Shown here in pieces: positions 24,499-35,400 of a stretch of 64,000 nt of DNA (position 1 is the first letter of the stretch; each line of letters begins with the position of its first letter). The stretch lies in the NCBI RefSeq assembly GCF_900129905.1, contig NZ_FQXG01000006.1:330580-394579 (forward strand), given 5' to 3'. This stretch comes from Ferrimonas marina. GTDB taxonomy: Bacteria > Pseudomonadota > Gammaproteobacteria > Enterobacterales > Shewanellaceae. The notes under the pieces are model-generated. The model was given only the letters and a program-made list of their open reading frames with translations. It was not told the DNA's origin and did no database searches. The translations under genes and the position numbers were made by a program.

Positions 24499-27400
24499 GC
24501 TGATGGCCGTACTGCTGGCCGGCGTGTTTCTGGCCTTACCGAGCCAAGCCCAGGCGCAGCCTGCCTGTGCCGATCTTTTTACCGATCCCTACCGGGGCTA
24601 TCAGGGCAGCCTGGATACGCCGGTGGGTAATGCCAAGCTGCAGATCAAAAATGGCAACAGCCGGACCTTGTATGCCAATCAATCCCCCTATTACTACGAC
24701 GAAATCCTGATTGATGACGACAGCAAGCTGTTGATCGATGGCCAACCGGGTCAGACCGTGACCATCTTTGCTAACAAGATCACCATGGGTGAGGCAGCCA
24801 AGGCCAATGAGGGGGGAGATAGCAGTGCCTTACTATTGGTGATCCACGAAAAGGGTGACATCAAGGAAGACGCCGAGATCTATGGCTTCGTTTGGTTCGA
24901 TGATGAGGCGGTCCTGAAAGAGGGCGCCAAGATCCACGGTGGTCTAGGTGGGGGTGGCAAGCTCGATGTGGAGGAGGATTTCCAATACCACTTCGAGGAG
25001 GATAAATGGAAGGAGGGTGACTTCTCCCTGCTGTGCGACGGCAGTGAAACGGAGCCACCGCCACCGCTGGGCCATCTGGAGCAGTGCGTTGAGCGCTACC
25101 CTGGCCCGATCAGTGGCATGACCACCGGGGTGAAGCTCAAGGGCGATGACGAGCCCGCCTTTGTTTACGGCACCCACAATTTCTGGCTCAACATGGGCGG
25201 TGATGTCAGCTGGGACAAGGCTGACCACTGGGTATGTGACGGCAAGGAGTGCTCAGCAGAGGGACCGCTGGCATTGGATGCGGAGATGCCGGCCTTTATC
25301 GACACCGACAGCAACACCAAGCTGGAGGTAAAAAGTGGCGAGGTTGTTGTGCTCACCGCCGCCGACGGGGTCGAATACAAAGAGATCACCATCAAGAGTG
25401 GCGGTAGCCTGACCTTTGCCGCAGATCAGCGCTACCTGATCACCACGCTGGAGATGGAGAAAGCCAGCCACCTGGTGATGCCTGCCGGCAACTATTACGT
25501 CAACGACTTTACGACCAAGGCGGGAAAGGACGAAAGCGAGGAGGCGGTGATCGAGGTTACCGGCACCATCACCGTGGTGGTGGAGGATAAGTTCGAGCTG
25601 GGGGAGTACGGTCGCTTTAACACACCCACGCGAGGCGAGGCCGGCCCCTCTGAGCTGGTGGAGTTTTGGGGCTTTGACCATTTGCACATCAATGCCGGTA
25701 GCGTGTTTTCCGGTTACCTCTACTCCAGTACCGAAGATGGTCACCTGCGGGTGAAGAAGGACGCCACCCTGTACGGTGCCGCCACCATTTACAAGGAACT
25801 GGAGCTGGAGGGGAATGCGGTAGTGGATGGCAGTCAGCGTTGCCAGAGCCGGATCCCGGAGCCCACCGTCTACAGAGTGCAACACCGCGGCCAGGCAGTG
25901 CAATGTGAAGGGGGGATGGTGACCCTACAGGCCTGTGCCGACCTTGGTTGCACCAAGTTGATGACCACCCCCACAACGGTGGCTTTGAATCCTTCACAGG
26001 GTTGGGATGTGGACGATGCCAGCGCCTTTACCTTTACCGGTGAGGCCACAATACGCTTGCGCAGCAACAATCTGTCAGAGCGGATCCAACTGGGTACAGA
26101 TCTGGCACAGAGTTGCCTGGTCAATGGCCTGCCATCGACTGACTGTGAGATGACCTTTGTTGAGAGTGGCCTGGTACTGGAGTCGCTGGTACCCCAGGGG
26201 TGCAGCACCGAAACCCTGCAAGTGCGGGCGATACAAAGCGCGGATGACCCACAGGTATGTGTCGGCGCTCTGACAGGCTCCCAGCCTCTGACCTTCCAGC
26301 TGTCAGCCGTGGCACCATCGAGCCCCGTCGGCAGCCCCAGCTTTACCCTGGCTGGGAGCAGCCTGCCCTTTGATCAGAGCATGGACTTGACCCTGGATTT
26401 TGATGACCAGGGCGTCGCAACGCCGGAGTTTCGCTACGACGATGTCGGACTGCTGCAACTGACCGCACAACACGTGGCCGAGGATGGCCTAGAGCTGTAT
26501 GGCAGCGCCAGTTTGGTGATGGCACCCTCCCGTTTTGTCTTGACCAGCGAAGACCCGGCCGGGGTCTGTGCTGCCGGCGACAGCAGCTGCACTGCGTTTC
26601 GTCGTGCCGGTGAGGCCTTCTCCTTGCAGGTGCAGGCCCAATGCGGTGGCGATGTCGATGGTGTTGGCTCCTCGCCCGCCAACAACTTTGAGCACAGCGG
26701 CATTAAGGTACAGCCGGAGCTGGTCGCCCCCAGTGACGGTCGCAATGGTGTGGCCAGCGTCGATACCGTGCCGATCAGTCTGGGCAGTCAGGGGGTTGGT
26801 CGGGTAACGATGTCGATCAGCGAGGTCGGCGTGTTCAAATGGGCGCTGGATGGCGCGGTGGATTACCACGGTCGTGCCATCAGCCAGCAACGCAATGACG
26901 CACTGGGGCGCTTTATTCCCAGCTACCTGGAAGCGGTACCCAATAGCCCGAGTCTATCGGCCTTTTGCGCAAGCTGGGATGAAGCCAGCCAGCCCTACGA
27001 CTTTACCTACCTGGAACAGCCACTGGGCTTTGCCGTTTACCCAGAGCTGGTGTTACGTGGCCGCAACCGGGCTGGAACTCAGACCTACAACTATGTCGGC
27101 GAGTTCTGGCGAGTGGCAGACCAGCAGCCGCTGTTTAGCTACCACGAGGCCAGGGTGGGCGCGGCCAATGCGCAAGCGTTCGAGTTTAAGCGCTACGAGA
27201 ACGAGCGGCGCCTGGATTGGGAGAATGGCGAGGTGCGCTTCAGCTCTGTCGACCTTCACGCTCGCTTTGCTGCTCAGTTGTCATTGTCGCTGAGTGCCGA
27301 CGACGTTACCGATCTCGATGACGTCTGTGTTCAGGCGAATGCCGACGGCGGCTGCCTGGGTGTCGACTTTACCGGCATTGGTGGCACTGAGCTGGTCAGT

Positions 27401-27835
27401 GGCCGGATGATGCTCGGCAACGTGTTTGGCAGCGAGAGCCAAACCCTGGACCTGCCAGTCTACGCCCAGGCCTATGATGGTCGCTACTTTGTCACCCACC
27501 GGGCCGATCAGTGCACCACCATCGACCCGGATCAGCTGGAGCTGGCCAACGATGAGATCAGCCCCAGTCCGGGACAAGCGATGACCGACGGACGGGCCAC
27601 CGTGGTGCTGAGTGGAACGGGGCAGGCGTTGGAAACCGAGGTGGAGTACCTGCTGGGCTATCCTCACTGGCTGCAGTGGTTTTGGATGCGGCAACCTGAT
27701 CAGGACGACGTAAACCGGCAATGTCAGCTACCAAGTGGCGAGGGAATGCGCTGCAACCCCAAATCCTTGGCCACTTTTGGTCGCTTTCGGGGTCATGACA
27801 AGGTGATTTATCGCCGGGAGATACCGCCACTCTGA
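24491..27835 (+). CDS. mshQ: Large secreted MSHA protein MshQ (DUF6701), candidate pilus-tip adhesin
   Basis: A 1114-residue protein with signal peptide MTRLMAVLLAGVFLALPSQAQA. The N-terminal 450 residues contain two related beta-rich blocks resembling polymer-forming/beta-solenoid repeats (KEDAEIYGFVWFDDEAVLKE near 145; NAGSVFSGYLYSS...LYGAATIYKELELEG near 410-450). The centre is Ig-like. The C-terminal 350 residues match the MshQ-type domain (GRFIPSYLEAV, FTYLEQPLGFAVYPELVLRG, FGRFRGHDKVIYRREI). At least 15 Cys suggest disulfides. ATG 24491 overlaps the mshP stop. Position after PilW/PilX-like pilins and size suggest a tip adhesin by analogy with PilY1, though it shares no recognisable beta-propeller. 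Function is inference. Confidence 0.85.
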   Translation: MTRLMAVLLAGVFLALPSQAQAQPACADLFTDPYRGYQGSLDTPVGNAKLQIKNGNSRTLYANQSPYYYDEILIDDDSKLLIDGQPGQTVTIFANKITMGEAAKANEGGDSSALLLVIHEKGDIKEDAEIYGFVWFDDEAVLKEGAKIHGGLGGGGKLDVEEDFQYHFEEDKWKEGDFSLLCDGSETEPPPPLGHLEQCVERYPGPISGMTTGVKLKGDDEPAFVYGTHNFWLNMGGDVSWDKADHWVCDGKECSAEGPLALDAEMPAFIDTDSNTKLEVKSGEVVVLTAADGVEYKEITIKSGGSLTFAADQRYLITTLEMEKASHLVMPAGNYYVNDFTTKAGKDESEEAVIEVTGTITVVVEDKFELGEYGRFNTPTRGEAGPSELVEFWGFDHLHINAGSVFSGYLYSSTEDGHLRVKKDATLYGAATIYKELELEGNAVVDGSQRCQSRIPEPTVYRVQHRGQAVQCEGGMVTLQACADLGCTKLMTTPTTVALNPSQGWDVDDASAFTFTGEATIRLRSNNLSERIQLGTDLAQSCLVNGLPSTDCEMTFVESGLVLESLVPQGCSTETLQVRAIQSADDPQVCVGALTGSQPLTFQLSAVAPSSPVGSPSFTLAGSSLPFDQSMDLTLDFDDQGVATPEFRYDDVGLLQLTAQHVAEDGLELYGSASLVMAPSRFVLTSEDPAGVCAAGDSSCTAFRRAGEAFSLQVQAQCGGDVDGVGSSPANNFEHSGIKVQPELVAPSDGRNGVASVDTVPISLGSQGVGRVTMSISEVGVFKWALDGAVDYHGRAISQQRNDALGRFIPSYLEAVPNSPSLSAFCASWDEASQPYDFTYLEQPLGFAVYPELVLRGRNRAGTQTYNYVGEFWRVADQQPLFSYHEARVGAANAQAFEFKRYENERRLDWENGEVRFSSVDLHARFAAQLSLSLSADDVTDLDDVCVQANADGGCLGVDFTGIGGTELVSGRMMLGNVFGSESQTLDLPVYAQAYDGRYFVTHRADQCTTIDPDQLELANDEISPSPGQAMTDGRATVVLSGTGQALETEVEYLLGYPHWLQWFWMRQPDQDDVNRQCQLPSGEGMRCNPKSLATFGRFRGHDKVIYRREIPPL

Positions 27836-27930
27836 TCGGCGCTTATCCGAGCTGAGTTTGAATTCGCTACCGCAACGAGATCCGCGGCGCGTTTTTTGGC
27901 CATCGCCCTCAAAGCCTTTGCAGATGCGGC

Positions 27931-29051
<1,121 letters not shown>

Positions 29052-29059
29052 GGCGCTTA

Positions 29060-29878
29060 ATGAAGCCTTTTTTCCTTCGGGGACTCTCGCCTCAGTACCG
29101 CCTCGCCATGGCGGTACTCTTTTCCCTCGGGCTGATTGTGTTCAACAATCAGCTCACGCCGGTGCGCTCCGCTCTGGCCACCCTGGTCAGTCCGATCCAG
29201 TACCTCGCCGCCATGCCCAGCATGGTGATCGATGCCCTCTCCAATAACCTTGCCACCCGCAGCATGCTGCTGGAGCAGAACCGCCAGATGCAGCAGGAGC
29301 AGCTGTTGATCAGTGAGCGCCTGCAGCGGATGGAGCATCTGGAGCAGGAAAATCAGCGCTTGCGTACCCTGCTGGACTCCCCCGCCAGCGCCGATTCCCG
29401 GCGCATGGTGGCGGAGGTGCTGGCGGTGGATCAGGACCCGTTCAAGCACCTGGTGCTGATCGACAAGGGCGCCCTGCATGGCGTTTACCCCGGGCAGCCG
29501 GTGCTGGACAACAACGGGGTGGTAGGCCAAGTGGTGGAGGTCAGTCAGACCAACGCCCGGGTGCTGCTGATCTCGGACTTGACCCACGCTATCCCGGTGC
29601 GGGTGGCGAGCAGCGACGTGCGGGCGGTGGCCCACGGCAGTGGCCACACCGACGAGCTGGAGCTGCCCCACGTGGCGATGAACACCGATCTGCAGGTGGG
29701 CGATCTGCTCAACACCTCCGGATTAGGCGGGCGCTTCCCTGAAGGCTATCCGGTGGCCCGGATCACCGACGTCCAGCGCACCGAAGGGCAGACCTTTGCC
29801 CTGGTGACGGCGGAACCCACCGCCAACCTGGATCGAATCCGCTACCTGCTGTTGCTGTGGCCCGGGGAGGACGTATAG
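29060..29878 (+). CDS. mreC: Rod-shape-determining protein MreC
   Basis: A 272-residue bitopic protein of the elongasome linking MreB to PBP2/RodA. It has a short cytoplasmic start, a membrane segment (about 15-33), a coiled coil (about 60-105) and a periplasmic double beta-barrel (AEVLAVDQDPFKHLVLIDKG...GQPVLDNNGVVGQVVEV...LNTSGLGGRFPEGYPVA). It lacks the long C-terminal tail of E. coli MreC (367 residues). It is followed by mreD within 1 nt. Confidence 0.96.
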   Translation: MKPFFLRGLSPQYRLAMAVLFSLGLIVFNNQLTPVRSALATLVSPIQYLAAMPSMVIDALSNNLATRSMLLEQNRQMQQEQLLISERLQRMEHLEQENQRLRTLLDSPASADSRRMVAEVLAVDQDPFKHLVLIDKGALHGVYPGQPVLDNNGVVGQVVEVSQTNARVLLISDLTHAIPVRVASSDVRAVAHGSGHTDELELPHVAMNTDLQVGDLLNTSGLGGRFPEGYPVARITDVQRTEGQTFALVTAEPTANLDRIRYLLLLWPGEDV

Positions 29879-29879
29879 C

Positions 29880-30365
29880 GTGGAAAGTCATTCTGGCCGA
29901 GGCATTATCTGGTCGTCGCTGCTGATAGCGACCCTGTTGCAGGTGATGCCCCTGCCGCAACTGCTGCAAGGCTGGCGCCCGGACTGGGTGCTGCTGGTGA
30001 TGGTCTACTGGGTGTTGACCATGCCGCACCGGTTCAACATCCTCTCCGCCTGTGTGGTGGGGGTGCTGCTGGACATCCTGGTGGGCAGCACATTGGGGGT
30101 GCGAGGCCTGGCCTTCTCCATCGTCGCCTACCTGGTGGCGCTGCAGTACCAGAAGCTGCGCCATTTCGCCCTTATCCAACAGATGTTGATCGTCGGCTCG
30201 CTGTCGGTGCTGCTGCATCTGGTGGTATTCTGGGCCGAATACCTCAGTAACCCCGGCGTCAGCATCGACTGGGCCTACCTGCAACCGGCCTTAATCTCGC
30301 CATTGCTCTGGCCCTGGGTGTTCTGGCTGCTGGGCCGCATTCGTCGCGGTTCCAAGATCCGGTAA
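29880..30365 (+). CDS. mreD: Rod-shape-determining protein MreD
   Basis: A 161-residue polytopic inner-membrane protein with five or six hydrophobic segments ([56 protein letters not shown]). The RPDWVLL and GLLxDxxxGxxLG motifs are typical of MreD. The GTG start lies one base after the mreC stop. It belongs to the mreBCD elongasome operon. Confidence 0.94.
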   Translation: MESHSGRGIIWSSLLIATLLQVMPLPQLLQGWRPDWVLLVMVYWVLTMPHRFNILSACVVGVLLDILVGSTLGVRGLAFSIVAYLVALQYQKLRHFALIQQMLIVGSLSVLLHLVVFWAEYLSNPGVSIDWAYLQPALISPLLWPWVFWLLGRIRRGSKIR

Positions 30366-30369
30366 CCCT

Positions 30370-30954
30370 ATGCACGCACTCTGCCTCGCTTCCAGCTCGC
30401 CACGCCGCCAGGCCCTGTTGGCGCAGCTGGGCTACCAGTTTGAGCTGGTGATCCCTGATATCGATGAAACCCCTCGAGCCGGTGAAACACCGGCTCAATT
30501 GGTGGTGCGGCTGGCCCAGGAGAAGGCCAGCACCGGGTTGGCCATGCGCCAGAAGCAGGGCCACCAGGGCAACCTGGTGCTGGGCTCTGACACCATCGTG
30601 GTGCAAGATGGACGGGTACTGGGTAAGCCGGCCAACCGGGATGAGGCATTGGCGACGCTGCGCGCCCTCTCCGGTCGCGAACACCAGGTGATGACCGCGG
30701 TGGCACTAGCGGCAGAGGATGGCTGCGAGCATCGCTTGATCACCACCCAGGTGCAGTTTTGTGCTCTCACCGAGGCACAGATGGCCGCTTATTGGGACAG
30801 TGGTGAGCCAGCGGACAAGGCGGGCAGCTATGGTATCCAGGGACTGGGCGGCAATTTTGTCCGCGCCATCCAAGGCAGCTACTCCGCCGTGGTGGGCTTG
30901 CCCCTGGTGGAGACCCGAGAACTGATTGAACAGATGCAGGCAAAACAGGCATAA
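30370..30954 (+). CDS. maf: Maf family nucleotide pyrophosphatase (YhdE type)
   Basis: A 194-residue Maf-family house-cleaning pyrophosphatase acting on non-canonical nucleoside triphosphates (dTTP/UTP in the YhdE subgroup). Motifs seen: [12 protein letters not shown] (7-18), the EKA helix, VLGSDTIV with its catalytic Asp (about 74-81), [12 protein letters not shown] and [13 protein letters not shown]. It follows mreD by 4 nt and shares its last base with the rng ATG (TAATG), the usual mre-maf-rng order. Confidence 0.95.
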   Translation: MHALCLASSSPRRQALLAQLGYQFELVIPDIDETPRAGETPAQLVVRLAQEKASTGLAMRQKQGHQGNLVLGSDTIVVQDGRVLGKPANRDEALATLRALSGREHQVMTAVALAAEDGCEHRLITTQVQFCALTEAQMAAYWDSGEPADKAGSYGIQGLGGNFVRAIQGSYSAVVGLPLVETRELIEQMQAKQA

Positions 30955-32453
30955 TGGGCATACAACAACAAGCCAATGGGGTCAGTGCTGAGCTGCTGAT
31001 CAACTCCTCCCCTACCGAGACCCGCGTGGCCCTGGTGGAGCACGGCATGCTGCAGGAGGTGCAGATCGAGCGCAGCAAGCGGCTGGGGATCGTTGGCAAT
31101 ATCTATCGCGGCAAGATCACCCGGGTACTGCCGGGGATGCAGGCCGCCTTTGTCGACATCGGCCAGGAGCGCGCCGCGTTTCTGCACGCCTCCGACATCG
31201 TGCCCCACACCGAGTGTGTGGACGACGCCGAAGCCAAGAATTTTCGCAGTGAGGATATCGCCTCACTGGTACGCCAGGGCCAGGACATCATGGTCCAGGT
31301 GGTCAAGGATCCCCTCGGCACCAAGGGGGCCCGGCTGACTACCGACATCACCCTACCTTCCCGCTACCTGGTGTTCATGCCCGGCAGCGCCCATGTTGGG
31401 GTTTCCCAACGGGTGGAGGATCCCGCTGAGCGGGATCGCCTCAAGGACATCGTTGGCCAGTTCGTCGACAGCGACGGCGGCTACATCATCCGCACCGCGG
31501 CGGAGAACGCCAGCGAGATCGAGCTGGCCCATGACGCCGCCTTCCTGCGTCGAGTCTGGCGCAAGGTCAGTGAGCGTCGCCGCCGTCCCGGCAAGGCAGT
31601 GCAGCTTTTGTACGAGGAGCCGTCGCTGCCGCTGCGCATCGTGCGCGACATGGCCACCCGCACCCTGGACCGGGTACAGACCGACTCGCAGATGGTGTTC
31701 GACCAGCTGCGGGAGTTCTCCTCTGAGTTCATGCCCGAGGTCTCCACGGCGCTGGAGCTGTACCGCGGCAAGGCCCCCATCTTCGACCTGTTTGACGTAG
31801 AGAACGAGATCCAGCGGGCGCTGCAGCGCAAGGTGGAGCTTAAGTCCGGCGGCTACCTGATCATCGACCAGACCGAGGCGATGACCACCATCGACATCAA
31901 CACCGGCGCCTTTGTCGGCCATCGCAACCTGGAAGAGACCATCTTTAACACCAACCAGGAGGCGACCCAGGCGATCGCCCGCCAGCTGCGGCTGCGCAAC
32001 CTGGGCGGGATCATCATCATCGACTTCATCGATATGATCTCCGAGGAGCATAAGCAGCGGGTGCTGCAGTCGCTGGAGCAGGCGCTGTCCCACGATCGGG
32101 TTAAGACCAGCATCAGCGGCCTGTCTCAGCTGGGACTGGTGGAGATGACCCGCAAGCGCACCCGGGAGAGCCTGGAGCATGTGTTGTGTGGCGAGTGCCC
32201 CGCCTGTCGCGGCACCGGCCAGCTGAAGACCCCGGAAACCGTCTGTTACGAGCTCTATCGGGAGATCATCCGGGTCGACCGGGCTTACGATGTGGACGAG
32301 TTCGTCGCCTACGTTGCCCCCTCAGTCCAGGCGATGCTGGAGGGCGATGAGGCCCACAGCCTGGCGGAGCTGGAGGTGTTCCTGGGTAAACGGGTCAAGA
32401 TCAAGCCGGAGCCGCTCTACAGCCAAGATAAGTTCGACGTGGTGATGATGTGA
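30954..32453 (+). CDS. rng: Ribonuclease G
   Basis: A 499-residue RNase E/G-family endoribonuclease that matures the 5' end of 16S rRNA and degrades selected mRNAs. It has the S1-like domain (about 45-130, GNIYRGKITRVLPGMQAAFVDIGQERAAFL), the catalytic DNase-I-like part (TIDINTGAFVG; IIIIDFIDM) and the zinc-link CGECPACRGTG (about 412-422), which joins subunits. Compared with E. coli RNase G it has about ten extra residues at the N-terminus ([10 protein letters not shown]). It overlaps maf by one base and yhdP by GTGA. Confidence 0.97.
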   Translation: MGIQQQANGVSAELLINSSPTETRVALVEHGMLQEVQIERSKRLGIVGNIYRGKITRVLPGMQAAFVDIGQERAAFLHASDIVPHTECVDDAEAKNFRSEDIASLVRQGQDIMVQVVKDPLGTKGARLTTDITLPSRYLVFMPGSAHVGVSQRVEDPAERDRLKDIVGQFVDSDGGYIIRTAAENASEIELAHDAAFLRRVWRKVSERRRRPGKAVQLLYEEPSLPLRIVRDMATRTLDRVQTDSQMVFDQLREFSSEFMPEVSTALELYRGKAPIFDLFDVENEIQRALQRKVELKSGGYLIIDQTEAMTTIDINTGAFVGHRNLEETIFNTNQEATQAIARQLRLRNLGGIIIIDFIDMISEEHKQRVLQSLEQALSHDRVKTSISGLSQLGLVEMTRKRTRESLEHVLCGECPACRGTGQLKTPETVCYELYREIIRVDRAYDVDEFVAYVAPSVQAMLEGDEAHSLAELEVFLGKRVKIKPEPLYSQDKFDVVMM

Positions 32454-35400
32454 CCCTGCTGCGTTTCGGAAAACGGGTCTGCTGGGGCTGTTGGTACAGT
32501 CTAGCGGGCCTGTTGGTGCTCTGTGCCCTGCTGATCAGCCTGGCACGCTCACTGCTGCCGCAGCTGGATGGCGCCCGGGATCACCTGGTGGTCTGGCTGC
32601 AGGAGCAGACCGGGATCCAGTTCGAGGTGGCCCAATTGGGTGCCGGCTGGCACGGTGGCGGCCCGCGGCTGCAGCTGAAGCAGCTGGCGCTGCCGCCAGA
32701 GCAGGACTTGCCGGTGTCCTTCACCATCCAACGGATGGAACTGCACCTGGATTTCTGGAACAGCGTGTTCAGCCTGACTCCCCAGTTCAACGAGGTCTCT
32801 TTCTACGGCGTCACCCTGGATCTCAGCCTGGGCCAGGGCAGTGCTGGCGGTACCAACACCGCTGCGTTGGAGCAGCTCAGGGAGGTCCTGCTGCAACAGC
32901 TGGGCCGACTCAATATCGAGGACGTGACCGTCCAGGTGGCGGTCAAAGACCACCAGTTTGCCCCCATCCATCTGACCGAACTGAACTGGCGTAACCGCGG
33001 CCATCGCCATCTTGGTGAGGGGCTGATCTCCCTGGATCAGGGCAATGAGGCGCTGATGCTGGCGCTGGAGCTGAACAGCCAGGACAACGGTGAGTTGCAG
33101 GGCCGGGCCTACCTGCAGGGGCAGCGCCTGCCCCTGGGCCAGTGGCTGTCCCGCCGACTGGAGCACAACCCTTACGACTACAGCGGTGAGCTGGACCTGG
33201 AGGCCTGGCTGAGCCTCGACGGCGATGGTATCCACCTGGCGCAGATCCAGCTCGACAACAGTAACTTCAGTTGGCAGCTCGATGGCGAGCAGCGGATGGC
33301 GGTCCAGACCGGCCGGTTCCAGTGGCGTCCCATGGCCGAGGGCGGAGAGCTGCGCAGCCACGGTCTGCAGCTCACCAGCAACGGCCAAGCCTGGCCTGAG
33401 AGCCAGCTGGCGCTGCGCCATGGCAATGGTGAGTTGGACCTCTACCTCAGTGAACTGCCGCTGTGGGGGCTGCAGCCGCTGTTGGGCCTGGTGCCGGGGA
33501 TCGGGGCTGAGCCGCTCAAGGCGCTCACCGCCACGGAGGCCCGCGGCACCCTGGGCCCGCTCAAGCTGCAGCACCGGGACGACCAGTGGCGCTGGCAGTT
33601 GCCCTTCGACCAGCTGGGCTGGGACGCCGCCGCCGGTATCCCCGGCGTTGATGCCCTCAGTGGCAGCCTGACCGGCCAGGATGACTGGCTCCGCCTAACG
33701 CTGCCAACACAAGCACTGAGCCTGGACTGGCCAGGACAGTTTGAGCAGCCGCTGGCGCTCAATGAACTGGGCCTGACCGCCGAGTGGCTGGGCCATGGTG
33801 ATGGGCGTCAGCTGAGGATCCCCAGCCTGACCCTGGCGACCCCGGAGTTGACCGCACAGCTGCAGTCGGCTTTGGCCTTTAGCGAGGATGCCGCGCCGCA
33901 ACTGCAGCTGTACGGCAACCTGGCTATCCAGGATGCCGGTCAGGTGGCCAAGCTCTACCCCCGCAAAGCGATGGGGGAGTCCCTGGCGGATTACCTGGAT
34001 AAGGCGCTGCAGGCCGGTGAGACCAACAACGCCCAGCTGCTTTGGCATGGCCCGCTGGATCAGTACCCCTATGCCCAGCAGCAGGGGCGCTTCCAGGCCG
34101 GTTTCGAGATGACCGGGGTGCACTTCGACTTCCTCGATGAGTGGCCGGCGGTGACCGACGGCCGGCTGCTGGCCCTGTTTGAAAACGATCGCATGGATCT
34201 TCGAGTGCGCGAGGCCAAGCTGGCCGATGTGCTGATCGAGGATATCTTTATCGGTATTCCCCATCTCAATCACAGCGCCGCGCTGGAGATCCAGGGCAGC
34301 CTGATGGCGGATGAGGACAAGGCCCGTAGCGTGCTGACCGGCACCTTCCTCGAATCCTCGGTGCTGGGCACCCTGGACTCGCTCAAGCTGATGGAGCCGG
34401 TGCCGCTGGCGCTGGACATGACCTTCTACCTCGGTCGCAAGGTCACCCATCAACCGGACTCGGTCAAGGGCCGTCTGGTGCTGTGGGAGACCCCGCTCTA
34501 CATCGCGCCGCTGGATCTGGAGCTGGAGCAGGTGCGCGGTGAGCTGCGCTTCCACAACGCCAAGATCGAAGCGCGCAACGTCCAGACCCGGATCTACAAC
34601 CAGCCTACCGAGCTGAATCTCCACGCCGACAGGGAAGAGACGGGCTACGGCATCAACATTGACCTCAGCAGCCGCTGGCAGACCTATCGCTTGCCGCCGC
34701 TGCTGCAAACCCCGCTGGACCCCTTCCTCAGCGGGGGCGCGCCTCTGGACGCCAAGGTGGCACTGAACCTGGGGGACAACGGCTTTCACTACCGCTTGGA
34801 GGTCAACAGTGAGTTGACCGGACTGGAGATCGATCTGCCGGCGCCGCTGGGTAAGGCGCTGGAGCAGCCGCGCCCGACTCAGCTGGCGCTCAGTGGCGAT
34901 ACCGAGGGGGCCGAGGTGTTCTTCCACCTGGGGGACAGCCTGCGCTTTGTCGGCGACATGAGCTACGCCAGTGGCGCCGGCTTTGATCGCTATCACCTGG
35001 CGCTGGACCGGGCGGAGCCCACCTTGCCTGAGTACAACACCGGCTTGATCTCGCTGCGCAGTGAGCGCATCGAGATGGACGATTACCAGCCGCTGATAAG
35101 CGCCTTTGCCGAGGCCCCACCGCGTCCTGCCCGGGACAAGCGCCCGCTGTACCCCGCCATCGACAAGATCCAGGTAGACAGCGAGGATCTGCGGGTGCTG
35201 GGCCAGTCTCTCGGCGCCGGCCGCCTGGTGGCCAGCCCTAACCGGGATGGCTGGGGGCTGCGTATCGATGCCGAGCGGGTCGCCGGCCAGGCCCTGGTGG
35301 GGCAGGGCATGGACCAGCTTGGGGTCCAGTTCAATGCGGACTACCTGGTGCTGACTCGGTCAGAACAGAGCGAGCAGACGGAATCGCGAAGCATCGCACC

